This document shows, piece after piece, positions 23,914-45,270 of a DNA stretch of 64,000 nucleotides. The stretch's first letter is position 1. Each line of letters begins with the position of its first letter. The notes under the pieces are model-generated. The model did not search any database. It was given only the letters and a program-made list of their open reading frames with translations, and was not told the origin of the DNA. Source of the DNA: Pegea sp. RAD2-039 (taxonomy: Eukaryota; Chordata; Thaliacea; Salpida; Salpidae); the NCBI GenBank assembly GCA_034620365.1, contig JAQGEQ010000299.1:744001-808000 (forward strand), given 5' to 3'. The position numbers and the translations under genes were made by a program.

Positions 23914-24193
23914 CTATCCTTTTCTCTCATTTCGGCCTAGGCTGCTGACGTCAAATGGCAGCCTTTTTTTTCTAAACAATTCTCTCTCTTTAGCTGTCAG
24001 TCACAGCAAAATTGAGCCAATCAAAAGCCAGTATTTTTAAAGTTTGTCAAAAAGCTCCGCCTACAAGTCTGTGTATATAATACGTTGCGCAGCTCTTTCG
24101 TTCAGTTGTTTTCTAGCAGCCCCTGGCTGTTCATCTCTTAGGAAAGCCAGCTTGCGCTAGTTTTCTGCTTAAAAATTTAGATGAGGCCAGTAG
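23914..24193. promoter_or_regulatory. Divergent ELP5/RPB1 promoter with CRE, CCAAT and TATA elements
   Basis: This short region stands out by higher GC content. It holds a perfect CRE palindrome TGACGTCA (23946-23953), a CCAAT box (GAGCCAATCA, about 24032-24041), a GC-rich CTCCGCC motif (about 24055), and a TATA-like TATATAAT (24074-24081) followed about 25 bp later by an initiator-like TTCAGTTG. The TATA and initiator face RPB1. On the minus strand a strong donor at 23914/23913 suggests that the first untranslated exon of ELP5 lies here. The RPB1 5' UTR exon probably runs from about 24104 to a weak donor near 24193, joining an acceptor at 24383-24384. Confidence 0.6.
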
Positions 24194-24423
24194 GTAGTTA
24201 GAAAACAGCACGTGTTTTAGCTCAAAAAGTTACTCTTTATGTATACTAGAACAATAAATAAATTAATTTGATTTTAAAAAGTTTATTTCCCTGATATGTA
24301 ACTTATTTTATTCGTTTGAAATCTTTTTTGATAAATATAATTCACATTTGACATTTTTTATAATCAGGCAATAGAATTTTCTAGCTATAATCCATACGTA
24401 TTAGTAATCAAATTTATATAATC

Positions 24424-33290
<8,867 letters not shown>

Positions 33291-33576
33291 AGACTTTAAA
33301 ATGTACAGCTGCTCATCATCATCGTTGTCTGGATTTCGATGATTTTTTTTTCATATTTGGTCTTTGCTGATGCAAAGAAATGGTAGTGACTAGTGATATG
33401 GTCACGTGACTTGCAGTTATCATTTTGCAATTCTATTGTACGCATTTTGAATAGTGATAATTTATTTAGTCAATCAGGATAATTTGAAAATTGTTGGAAT
33501 TATTTTTCGATAATATTTGTGTACAGAAAAATAATATCTGAATTTGTCATTTTGTCGTTTCTTTGGTAAGCAGTTT

Positions 33577-33582
33577 AATAAA
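33577..33582 (+). terminator. Candidate poly(A) signal of RPB1
   Basis: AATAAA lies 287 bases after the RPB1 stop codon. A second AATAAA lies at about 33605. The stretch 33291-33945 is otherwise 3' UTR and AT-rich spacer without a gene. Confidence 0.5.
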
Positions 33583-33948
33583 TTCAATTTTGGTTACTTT
33601 AGAACAATAAAAAATGTAAAAAAACTTTTTGCTTGATATGACAGAAGTCTGACTTGGAAAACGTTATATTTAAAAATAGATTGATTGAAGTATAGAAAGA
33701 TACTTGTGTGGAAACGCGATAGGAACTTGCTCTTTCAAGAAATTAGTTACAAAATTAAATGAATAAAATATAAATAAGTAGATAAACTAATGAAAGTGTT
33801 AAGGTTGAACATAATAAAGATTTATAATAGCACAACTAATCAAGGTGGTGAATTTAGATAAATTGTTTTTTAAAGAAGTATAAATGGCTAAAAAGATCTG
33901 TAATAGAAAATCTGAAACTATAACTCTAGCTAAGTTGCTTACATATTA

Positions 33949-34161
33949 GTGACAAGAAAAGTTCCTTGTAAAAAAATCCATATAGAAGGGGTCTGTGAGT
34001 TTGGTAAGATGAAGTCTGTCTGCTCCGATGCATTTCGGCGTGAAGAGTGGGATCCTGCTGCATGGGCACAACTGGATATCCATAAATTTTGCCCTGCCAC
34101 ATATATCAATACATGGTCGTTCGTGGATAAAGCGGATAAAATAATAATAAATGAAAGCTAA
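33949..34161 (+). other. GC-richer island with a short open frame, identity unknown
   Basis: About 190 bp stand out from the AT-rich surroundings by balanced base composition and an open frame of 70 residues containing WDPAAWAQLDIHKFCPATY. The opposite strand is open as well. The island ends in an ATAATAATAAATG tract that resembles a retroposon tail. I do not recognise the peptide. It may be a small gene, one exon, or the 3' end of an unrecognised LINE or SINE. It is not similar to the intact LINE of this window. Confidence 0.3.
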
Positions 34162-34189
34162 GAAAACACCTTCATTCATAAACATTTTT

Positions 34190-35120
34190 CTTATACTGCT
34201 TATGTTTAGCTACCTGAGATAAAGAACTTATTAAAAATTTAATTAACAACATTTATAAGTTAGCATCTGTTGCCATAAAAAGTTAATTATTTAAGTTAAA
34301 ACATAATTTTGTAATAAATTGATGTTGGTTTCATTTTGCTCCTGGATTTGTAAAAACTCTTTGGATTACAATACTAAGCCAAGGAGGTTTACTTACGACA
34401 GACAGGTGATAAGATAAAATTGTATGTTGTGTCAAAGAAGTATTTATAAGAAGCGCTTACTTTGCTGGTTGTATATTTGGTAAGTCTGTACCTAATTTAA
34501 AAATAGATGTTATGGTTTTAGACTAAACTCTTGAAAAACTCTAAAAACAATCATGTTTTCTGATCTTAAGATCATGTTGTAAGCCCGAAGACAAATATAA
34601 AGACAAATAATTAAAGTCTTTCCAATTTGCAAATTAAGTATTAATTCTTTTGGACTTGCTTTTTTATTCTATTAAATAAAAGATTTTTCGTTGTACGTTA
34701 ATATTTAGGATAAATTGTCTCTATAAAATAAGTAAAAGACCATACTTTATTTAAATAAACTGACAACTTACAAATTTTAATACAGTACTTGAAATATTTT
34801 GATACCTTATAAATAAGTTTGGAAAGTATTTTAACAGTTTACAGACATGCATAAATACCTTATTTTTCAATAAAAAATTACTTAATAATATTAAAAATGA
34901 TTATTAGAAAGTACGATTTATTAAGTTCTATTAAATAAAATAAGCTTATATTGTGAAAATTTGTAAATAATTATTAAAGAAGATAGTATTGATTACAAAC
35001 TAGGTGTTTAGTTGGAAGTAACAAATTAATTGAAAAAAGGGAGGAACTTATTAAAACAAGAGATAACCCGATTATACCTTTGAGTCACTTAACAGTAATT
35101 GTTTCCTGGGTAAAGCTTAA
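34190..35120. other. AT-rich spacer upstream of the RRM gene
   Basis: No gene or structured element was seen. A TATATATATATAG tract at about 35182, just past this spacer, could serve as promoter for the RRM gene. Confidence 0.5.
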
Positions 35121-35247
35121 ATGATTGACACGGTATCGCGATTGGAATCGAAAAAGAAAATTTTTTCTCGAAAAAATTGCCTATATATATATAGATTGTC
35201 TTTTAGTTTATTATTAGTGAAGGCCTCTGTACATTCCTACTTAAACT

Positions 35248-35580
35248 ATGGAAGCATCGTGCAACCTTCCTGTCTGCAAGAATGGATTCAACAGAAAAAT
35301 TGTTGAACAGAAAATTCAACAATTATTCTGTTCAAATGTATCATTTGAGTTGCCTAGGGAGCAGTTTGCAAGAATATTTGCCCCCTTTGGGGACGTGGTT
35401 GAGGCGTTTCTAGTCCCTCATAGGAAAAGAAACCATGCCGGGTACGGCTTCGTTTCTTTTTGCACCTTAGCTTCAGCTGAGCTCTGCATTAATAGCCTCA
35501 ACAAGGCTAACATCATGGGAAGGGAGATTTCGATAGTTTTCTCGCATCGATTTCTCAAGAATTTACCGCAAGGTAAATAA
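35248..35580 (+). CDS. Small single-RRM RNA-binding protein (or first exon of a larger one)
   Basis: The 110-residue frame contains one RNA-recognition motif. RNP2 is LFCSNV (26-31), followed by FARIFAPFGDVVEAFLV, and RNP1 is AGYGFVSF (64-71), then SAELCINSLNKANIMGREISI. Both RNP aromatic positions are present, so RNA binding is plausible. The first 25 residues are Cys/Lys/Gln-rich and not recognised. No intron is apparent within the frame. However, the last codons overlap a good 5' splice site (CAAG then GTAAAT at about 35574), so the stop codon could be intronic. TTTAG acceptors lie 30-41 bases before the ATG. No partner exon was recognised downstream. Family not determined. Confidence 0.7.
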   Translation: MEASCNLPVCKNGFNRKIVEQKIQQLFCSNVSFELPREQFARIFAPFGDVVEAFLVPHRKRNHAGYGFVSFCTLASAELCINSLNKANIMGREISIVFSHRFLKNLPQGK

Positions 35581-38500
35581 ATTTATGAGCTGTTTTTTGG
35601 AAGGACAAAACTATATTTTGGAGAAGAAAATATATGAAGAAATTTGGAATAAGACTGAAGAAATAGAAGCTGAAAGTTGTTTCTGAGTTGGAACGTATTT
35701 TTTGCTGTATAGTTTCATATAGTTTTTATAAGGTAATATATTGATCAAAAAAGGAGGGCACAAGCCTTTCTTTTATCAAATTTTTTGTAATTTCTAATTA
35801 AATAGTTCAAATAAATTTAAATAATTAAATTCTGTTCTACTTCTAGCTTTTCAGTTCTTTTTCGTTTTTACTTCAACTTTATTTTTTGTTTCTTCTATAT
35901 AATTTTGAGCATCCATTACCTCGTGAATAAATGTCGTTTTATCTGTAAAAACTTCAAACAACAAATTCATAGAAGTACTTTTAAGCAATTAGAGTATTTC
36001 ACAGATTAGGAAATCATCAGAAATTAGTTTAGAAACCTTACGAGTGATAAAACTTTGACATTTCATTAAGGTAGATACCAAAGCATAGATCAAGAATAAA
36101 TAATTTTCATATTTTTACTTATAAACAAAATTAAACAGAAAGTAATAGGTTTATAGTTAGGGAAGTCTTGCGAAGTAAACAACATAAAATATCGTATGCT
36201 TTTAGACAACTTTTGCAAAATAGTTCAATTTATGATTCACTTAGTGATTAGTTGCGTGAACCAGGAGGCTAGGAAGCTGAAATTAAGCTTGCATTTATGT
36301 ATCAATAAAGAAATAATGAATAAAATATAAATAAAAAGAAGGAACATAAAGTTTTTACTCTATATAATCAAATTAGATTTTTAATTTTTCAGCTTTAAAA
36401 TGCTTTTGTATCTTACCTCTAAAAGACAACGTCTTCAATAACTCATTTAAAAAAAATTTTTTTTTTTAAATTTAAAATCATTTCAACTTTTTAATTTTGT
36501 AAACTTATCAAATAATAAACTCATAAACAATAATTGTAAGTTAAATATTCAAAAAACTTCCAGTTATTTCATAAACTAATTCTAAATATTCATTGCTTTT
36601 TTATTTCGAAAATCTTTAGAAGCAATTAACAAGAAAGATTTTTTTGATACATCTTAATATTGAGTGAAAAAGTTTTCTTTATTTCATGTTTTATGAATAA
36701 AACATTTTAGGTATATAAATTTTTATAGTATAAATTTTGAGAAAATAACAAAATAAATTATTTGAAACCAGAAGATTTTATCAAACTGTATTTAGTAGAT
36801 TTACTAAATATTTGGATTTAGGAGAAAGACGAACATCACTACAAAATTCATAAATATTAAAAGGTCATCGGGTCATGGGATGATCGATAGGAACAATATT
36901 TTCGAATTAAAAGTGAGTAATTAATTAGTTCCTTATCTTTTTCATCTTTTGTGAGTAATATTATACTATCAGTGAATTTACCCTAACTAAAATAATTCAA
37001 AATTTTTTAAAACATTTTTCAAGATATATTTTCTTTTAAAAACTTACAAAACGGATATTACTAATACAGGATCCTTTTACAATATTTTTAATACAACATT
37101 TTTTGAAAGAAATTAGTTTTTACAACCAGTGAAAAACCCGTTTGATTGAAATATTATTTTCAAAATTTGAAACATCCGCGAGTTTAAACAATAATTTGGG
37201 AATCATGAGATATTTATCAAATACTTTAATCATTTGACTTTTATAGTAGCATTTTTGTTGTTTAGTATAAATTATTACATTAACATTTAATTTTCTTTTC
37301 GGGAATTATGAAATCAGTGACAACCGTAATGACTAAAGAGATAACAAATATTAATCATCGAACAAGCAATAGCTTCAAAGCAATATAGTAAGTTGTCATA
37401 CATCTTTAGCTAATTACGGGTTAAAAAAATATATTATTTTGATGTCACTCAAAAAGATAAGAGTGGTTGAGAGGAAAAGGAAATGATGAATCAAATTACC
37501 TGATTCAGATAAGTACTATATGTAATTTTATTCATTAGCCTCAACATTTGATTTCAAAAGGTATTTCCGCCAGAAAAAATCGGTTTTCAATAAAAAAAAA
37601 ATAAAATGAATTCCATAGCTTTGATTTATCTGTTCTACATTTGAAGAATAAGATGACCGATATACTTGAATTAGTAGCTTACGTTCGTTTAAGCTTTATT
37701 TGTCTGCTTTAAATGAAAAATTTGTTTTGACATGTTGATTTTATGAATGCTTTTAGAACTTGTTAGCTTTAAAAGAAGAAATTATTATAGTAGTACTTAC
37801 ATTACTTACAAAGTTTACAAATAATAGCTTTCTTAGAGGCTATTAATAATTATGAGACTAACAATAGTTTTAAATACCCCGAAAACTTGTACCCAAAAAT
37901 AATTTAAGGTCTTTTTTCCATTTATTTCAAAAGTTGATTAAGACATATTAAAAAAGATTTTAAATAAAAAGTTGCTAGAACTTTGTAAATTTGAAATTAA
38001 AGTTTAATTTATTATCCGCTAGCTAGCAGCAAAAGTCATTTACATCTTTCTATAATACTCAACGACTATATTTTTACATATTTAGAACTTTCCAACTTTA
38101 AACATACTTTATATCATTTTTATTCAAAAATTATCCTAAATTTTAATTTATCAAATTGAATAAGAAAAGACTTCAACAAATAATATAAAAATAAAATTTG
38201 TAAAATTATTTGCCATAAAATCTATTTAGCTTTAATAAACTTTTTTACTACCCTAAATATTTGTTAATATACAAAATAATACAAAAGTTGCAGTTTACTG
38301 CTATTGAATATTTTGAAACATTTTTCAATCTAAAAAAATAACGGTTCATATATATTACAAAGAAATTGTTTATTAAAAATATTAGCTTAAAGGTAAATAG
38401 TTTAAAAAACTTGTCATTAAAGTTAGCGTAATAATTTGCAGTAGATAGCTGTAACATTTCAGACCGTACTTAGTGATTAATTTTATAACCGATGATTAGT

Positions 38501-40614
38501 ATGCAACAATCAGTTTGTTATAGTTCTAATGGCTATATACTTTTTTAACTTTAGCTGTTGTGATGTTAAAAATTGATAAAATATTAAGATTACTTTTAAA
38601 ATGTGTTTTTCCTACATTTAAGAAATTTCAGTTAAGTGAAATTAATTTGTTTATCATTAACTAACTTATTGCGCCGATATCGTAATAAGTTGGTCACGTA
38701 ATCAGTAATAACCAAACTCTAGAACCATATTTTGATAAAATGTTGTAAGTTCTAAACCTGTTTAACAATAAAACTACATTTATATCTATTATCGATCGAA
38801 AACTATCAATATTAATGAATTTTGACCGAGAAAAGTTATAATATTTTAGTAAACTTTTGAAATTTGAAACACTTTTATCAAACTGTAATGATACTTTCTC
38901 ATTTCTTAGCTACATTTTAATTTTCTAAGAAAAATAATGGAACAAACTTTGAATAGCAGATTGTAAAAAGTAAAAAAAGTGTTTTTAGCTTTCTTTAATT
39001 TATCACAGATGTTAATTATGGTTTATTTAAGCGAATTTATATAATTTTAGTCAATATTAATGTTGATAAGCTAAATTTAATAAAACAAAAAGAAATTAAA
39101 TGAATAAAATATTAGCATCAGGTTAAATTGAAATAGGCTAAACAAACATTTCACATATAAGAACCTGTTTTGAATCAATTTAATAATCAATTTACTGTTT
39201 GACAAAATAATTTGGTTAAATATTTTACTTCCTTCTTTAGCATAAGTGCATATGACAAAATCCTTTTTTGACCATTAGACGTTTTTTAAGCTTTTTTACC
39301 TTAAGATCGACTTAAGATTCAAATCCAATAAAAAAATTGCAAAAATTTTCTTAACCTAAAAGTGTTTCTTCAGTTTGTTTTTCATTGAAAACATACAAAA
39401 CTTCAGCTTCAACAAAAGATCTTTTTTAAAATATGACCAAATTAATTCCTGTATAAAGATTAAGGAACTAATACTATTTATACTTAGTAAAATTATATCA
39501 AATTAAGGAGTAATGATTTAAACTATAAATTTAGAAAGCATTTGAACTGCAAATACAAATGTTCATATGCTAGAACATTTTATATTCTATGGTTTTATAA
39601 AACCTACTTTCAGCTCTATGTTTGAATTTGTTATGGAATACCTGTATAAGATCGAGATAAGAAAAATTAAATCAGTTTCTATATGTTCTACAGACTTTTC
39701 GGTTTATTTTACAATTAATTTACAAATAAATACAACCATTGAACCTTGAAAACTAGTGTTTTAAACTGTAGTTTTATCAAAAGCACTTAAATAAAATCTA
39801 CCAATACGATTTTAAGTATTTTATTCAATTAAATTAAAATAATCAAGAATAGTTGAACACAAAGCTAAAGATAATTTAATTAGTTATTTCATTATCGTAA
39901 AATCAGCGGTTTTACAACTTAAAGATTTCTTCATTGACCATCTTGTATAAAATCTGGAGGGCTTAACGAATGCATTTTCAGCAATCTTGTCATAGAGAGT
40001 TTTTGTGCTGTTGAAGAAAACAAACTACAGAACAAGATTATAGAAACTCGAAAATAACATCACAAAACTAGTTTCTAGGAAGCTACCTAGATACACTATT
40101 GCAATGTTTGAGAAGGAATGCCTAAGTGTGACAAAATGGTCGTAAAACAAAATGAAACATTTAACTGTTTTTTTTTTATTTAGACAAGCTTTACTTTCAG
40201 AAAAAAATTGAATTTAAGTTAGTTCTTGTCTATGAAATCTCATGGCTGATTTAATTTTGAAATGAAACAACTTGAAAAAGAAACCAAATATAAAGCCATA
40301 AATGAACCGAAACATTAGGAAAAAAACATGATTGTAAAAATTTAAAGTTTAGCTCCAAAGTTTTTAATAAGTTGGAAACTGAAGATTTTATCAATTACAA
40401 AAGTTTTTAACACTTATAATAAAAAAGTCAAACTAGATTATACCAAAAAGCTAGTTTAAAATAAAAATGGAGCTGCTAATGAATGTAATGAAAAGTAAAG
40501 AAAAATTCTGCTGTCGGTAGAATCAGTCTTCAATATTCAAAATGATTATTGAATAATTTTGTAGAGATGTGATATAAGTTACAACATGATTATTTGCATA
40601 TTTTTGCTAAGTTA
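35581..40614. other. Gene-poor AT-rich region
   Basis: About 5 kb without a convincing frame, RNA gene or repeat. The last several hundred bases (from about 39900) may include the 3' UTR of the minus-strand calcium-sensor gene. Confidence 0.55.
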
Positions 40615-42850
40615 CTAACCCTTATTGGTATTTGGATCGTTTTTTAAATCAAAAGGTCTTTCAAGAAACTCTATGAGACGCTTATCTGATTTAACTCCTT
40701 TTATGAACTCGGCTACGGTGATTCGTCCTAAAAATAAATGGATTCTAGATAAGTGATAGGTTAAAACAAGAACAAAAATAATTTCTTGTGGTTGGAATTA
40801 AATCAATAAATGATGTATTTTTTTGTTTTACTGTTCTATTGATTTATGTAAAATGGTTTTAAAAGATCAATAACAATTTCCTAATGGTATATGAATGTAG
40901 GATATGTAGTCAATACAAATGTTTATTTATGTGTAAATCTATCCTTGAAGGTCTAACATGTTAAAGATCTTTTTTATTGATAATAGAAAATTTTTCGTGC
41001 AGAGACATCTCTTTTATAAGAAAATTTAGATTCAGTTTAATAGAAACTTATTTAGCAGTCAAATATCTAATCACGATTTGAACAGTATGAATATGTACTA
41101 TGTGAATGATGAATATTAAAATTAAATTGCATTTACCGTCTCCATCTTCATCTAATTCTTCAAAAACTTCCTGACCATCGTTCAGTTTCTCTGGATCATC
41201 GACACCATATATTCCGTACACAGCCTAAAAATATTTATTTACTTTATGGCTAATTAGAAAGCGAAAAAAGATTTTGATTTTAATATAATGGTTGAAATTA
41301 AATAGAATCTAGTTGATGATCATACTTCAGATAAATGATCTTATCATAATTCTCACAAAATATTAAAGAGCTTGTTAGTTGACTTTAGGCATCTTAAACA
41401 GTCTTTTTACTATTGATTTAAAAAAAACTAGAAGCCGTAAGAAGAAAAAAACTAAAATCGATATTCCAGGTTGAAAATACTTTTCTGAATACTACAAGGA
41501 AGTCGTGTACCTTCACCTTGGAGGTAAATTTGTAGTAATGCAGATTTACTTCCGTATTTTATGTTTAAACATTAAACAATTCTTTTTATTGATGGCGCCA
41601 TTTAAGCGGTAGAAAAATCTGACTAGTCTGTTAGAGGCTGTTAATTTTGTTGAAAGTTTATTTTCAATTCAAGAAACTAATAAAGTTAAATATAAGATTT
41701 ATTTTTGGGATTTTTAACTGAGAAATTTCTCCATTGAATAGAAACTGGGATCTTCAAATATTCCCACCATCTTACCTTGAGTGTATCAAACATTTCTTCT
41801 AAGGTTATTGTTCCATCTTTATTGACATCATACATATTAAAAGCCCATGTCAGTTTCTCATCAGCACTTCCTCGCATTGACATTGAAAGTCCACAAATAA
41901 ATTCACGAAAATTAATGAAACCTTAAAAAAATAGAACACGAATGTTCTAAATGTCAAATTATACTAATGAAAGATCTTAAAGTTGTTTGAAGTTAAAAAA
42001 AATTTGTTCTGAGTATCAAGCAAATGTTGACTTTTGTGATAGAGATGCTGGTAGAAACGTTTTTGTTAAAATTTGTCGTCATCATCAATAAAATTTGGAA
42101 ATTAACTACCTATAGATTGTTGGAAAATTAATAAATTATTCAAGATTTCAACTTATGCTAACAAAAAGGTTAAAATATATTTTATAACTTTATGACTTGT
42201 TCTATTGATTTATTAGCTTATAAAAGCACAATAACAAGCTGGCTAAAAATTAATTAAGTTTTCTTATTTTTAAGTTGATGAAGCTTTAAAAACAGTTTTT
42301 GAAATTTTAAAAACTATTGTTTTATCTTTTAGAGATTAGCTTCAAGACGACATTATAGAAATCATGATTAATAACCATCATTATTGAAGTCGAAGCTTCT
42401 GAATAGATGATGAGAAAATTTGGTGTGTAAGCTTATTGGTAAATGTTTTCCCCAAAAATTTTTGAAATTTTCTAAGTCCATTAAACCGTTATCAGATTCC
42501 TGAAAAAAATGAATAAACTTTTTACATCAATCTGTAAAACTGTTTGTTGAGATTAGATTCTAAAAGCAAACAAACAGAAAATAAAACTCATAAGTTCATT
42601 TGAATCAACCAAGTCTAAAGTTATTGATAATTTAATAAAGTTTTTTATCTTTTAAGTTAATAGAAAAATTGTTTTTCAAATTTATTTGTTTTTATTTAAA
42701 CTTGGAATATTTGCAGCAAGTGTAACTCACTTTCATAAAATCGTCGTGGCAAGTTTTGATTTCTTTTGGATTAAAATTTGTCAAAATTTTAAGTTGTTCA
42801 ATTTCTGTTGAGGGTAAGTGTTCCAATCTACTTGATAAGTGTGCCCCCAT
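40615..42850 (-). CDS. Neuronal calcium sensor family protein (four EF-hands, myristoylated)
   Basis: These proteins sense calcium and regulate membrane targets such as kinases and channels. Five minus-strand exons join in frame to 196 residues: 42850-42731, 42499-42376, 41921-41776, 41224-41137 and 40727-40615. The N terminus MGAHLSS fits an N-myristoylation signal (Gly2, Ser6). EF1 around 41-52 is degenerate and should not bind calcium, as is usual in this family. EF2 (DFNNDGFINFRE, 77-88), EF3 (DVNKDGTITLEE, 113-124) and EF4 (DEDGDGRITVAE, 155-166) have intact ligands. EFICGLSMSMRGSADEKLTWAF-type sequence between EF2 and EF3 (short form REFICGLS and LTWAFNMYD) is typical of NCS/visinin/KChIP proteins. 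EF1 lacks the usual Cys-Pro pair, so I cannot assign a subfamily. Confidence 0.88.
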
Positions 42851-43957
42851 ATTCAAGGTTATTAATGATAGAAGCAAGATTTAGAAAGATTTGATTTTTA
42901 AAGGTAAGTTCTTGAGTAAAAGCTCACAAAAACAAAATTAAAGTTTTCTGATTTGCAATTCAATGAAAATTAAGTTAGATACTGACAAAAATGGTCTGAC
43001 TTGAAAAACGTTCTGAAAAAAAATTAGTCATACAAGTCTCTATACGTCTTTATAAAATAACAAAAGTTTGCTGTATTTGAAAAAAATAAAGAAAACTTGA
43101 AGTACTTATAAAATTGTTTAACTTTTTCTACCATTATTTCTACTAAAGCCATATTTTTTTAAATCTGAAGATAAATTCAATTGTATAGTAATTTAAAAAG
43201 TTTTGAAGTATTTGAGTTGTTTTACTACAAGTTGTTTTATCAACAATATAAGCTTATCATTAATAAAACTCTTTAGTCCTACCTTTTGGGTTTATTGTTT
43301 TTAACTAGTAACAAAATTGAAAAAAATTCGAAATCTATTTCTGCAATTTGAAACTTTTTGTTAAATTCAATTTCACTAAATTCGATTTCAACAACAAAAG
43401 GTTTTTATGATAAAATCTTTTAAATGAATTCATATTTTAATCGACAAATTTACTTTTAAAAACAAATATTTCAAGGATCGAGTGATGGATGAGCCTATAG
43501 TCTTTGGCTTTGGCTAACAAAAAATCAATAATGATAGGAAGAAGTAGGAAATATTTTAATGTCTGAAAAGCTAAACTTTTATAGATTACTATTGATTTGA
43601 TAATACCTTAAGTTACATTATTATATTTTCAGCAAATATTTATTAAATCAACTTAAAAATTTGATAGTAAAATCTTACTCTTACTTCAAAATCAACTTTT
43701 ATCGAATAACCATAATTGAAAAGGCTCATTTAGCAAGAAAAATCAAAACTGTCAGCGTATGAATAGATTTAGTTCTAAGTTTAGTACAAATACTTTACAA
43801 GGAGCTTTTTTAACAAAGTATTTTACTGTATTAAATAAGAAAACTTAAATAAACAATTGACCACCTATAAATAATAACCGGTTAACAGATGTCTATAAAG
43901 CAACAATAAAAGTTCAAGCAACTAATTACTGGCGTTTATACTCTTAAAACTACTCTA

Positions 43958-43980
43958 CTAAGTTCACGTAGTGAGCTTAG
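43958..43980. repeat. 23 bp near-perfect palindrome
   Basis: CTAAGTTCAC and GTGAGCTTAG flank a GTA centre, with one mismatch in ten pairs. Its centre resembles an extended E-box (CACGTAGTG). It could be a dimeric transcription-factor site or chance. Confidence 0.4.
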
Positions 43981-45164
43981 CAACTGCACGTCGCTTTGCG
44001 ATCTAGTGAAGACAAAATAAAAGCTCGATATCATAAGCTAAGTCGAGAAAAAGTTTTATGACTAAAAAAAAAAAAGGAAAAAATTCTCATCGATGAACTT
44101 TGTGAAAATCTTACATGGAGCTGTGAACAATGTAAATTGTTTAGTTGATGTAAGATTAAATGACTAATAAAATGAAATATTGTGATAAATCATAGCTTCA
44201 AAGCAAATAATTTTAAATTAACAAAGTTTTGAAACTGTTTTCAAATATTTTATGGTTAGTTGTTAGATTTTTGATCAAAAAAAAAACTTTCAGAAATTTG
44301 GTTAAAACCTAAATTAGCAAATTTTATTTTGATGATATTTGACTTAAAAAGTAGACAATAATCTAAACTAACAATTTCAGAGTTTAAATATATGATTTGA
44401 CAAACTATTAAGTTGAACGTCAAAAATACTTGTGTGACTAACTTAAGCAAATAAAACCATTTATAGAAGTATAAAAACTGATTTATAAAATTTTCATATC
44501 AAGTAAAGTTAAAGCAAAAGTTTATAAAAATTGATTAATATCTTCCTCTAAGAAGTAAACAAAAATACAATTAGACAAAATACAATTCTAAGAAACATTA
44601 GTTTAAAAAGGAAAAAAAATTGAACAAAGAAACTAATTGGATAAAAGTTAGTTTATAACTTCACATTGCTTTTTTCACTAACTAACTGTTAGCATTGCTT
44701 TATAAAAACAATTTTGAAACGGAAATGGTGTTGATTACACAAGCAAAGCAAACTTTCATACTTTAGTAGCTTTTACTTTAAATAGTTTATTTTGTTTAAA
44801 AGATTGAGGTGAAATTTTGCTTAGAAATAATGAATCAACTGTTAGAGTTAGCTAATATTGAATAATTATTTACTAAATATGCTGATCTAAGAAAGATAAA
44901 ATAAATTCTGGAATCAATTTTACAGCAGTTTCCAATCAATTGTTTATAAGTTAATTTTTACATCCTATCAATTTTGTCTAAATATTCGCTTCGTAGTAAT
45001 ACTTTAATTTTCAACTTTTTTTATCTAATTAGAACTTTGAAAGTTTTTTGATCAGTATAAACACTGCATTGCAAAACTGCTGCACTCTTACCCACCAATC
45101 ACAAGATTTATCTGAATGACAAATTTTATTGGCTTTATGTTGTTGGTCGAGAATTTTTTACAAG

Positions 45165-45270
45165 TCAGAGTGTTAAATTGGTTCACATCTGGCTCTATGT
45201 ATGATTCAAACTAGCGTCGCTGGCTTAGTAGTCAAAAGTTACTGACCTCTGGCAGACAGGACAACTAATT
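45165..45270 (-). mobile_element. Candidate tRNA-derived SINE head
   Basis: On the minus strand, a sequence like a degenerate Pol III A box (TGCCAGAGGTCAGT, complement of 45241-45254) is followed about 35 bases later by a B-box-like GTTTGAATC (complement of 45203-45211). The patch is distinctly less AT-rich than its surroundings. No perfect tRNA fold is evident and no second copy was found in the window, so a decayed tRNA pseudogene or chance remain possible. Confidence 0.35.

Noticed and set aside
23914..23925. ATACTTACCT, similar to the 5' end of U1 snRNA
   Set aside because: The following sequence does not match U1. It is better explained as the reverse complement of a strong 5' splice site for ELP5.
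33946..34185. Minus-strand resemblance of a short DPTLHAEM peptide to cytidine-type deaminases
   Set aside because: The downstream zinc-ligand PCxxC motif and surrounding fold residues are absent. Probably chance.
38651..38700. Small inverted repeat around CTTATTGCGCCGATATCGTAATAAG
   Set aside because: Imperfect and short. Such palindromes are frequent in AT-rich DNA.
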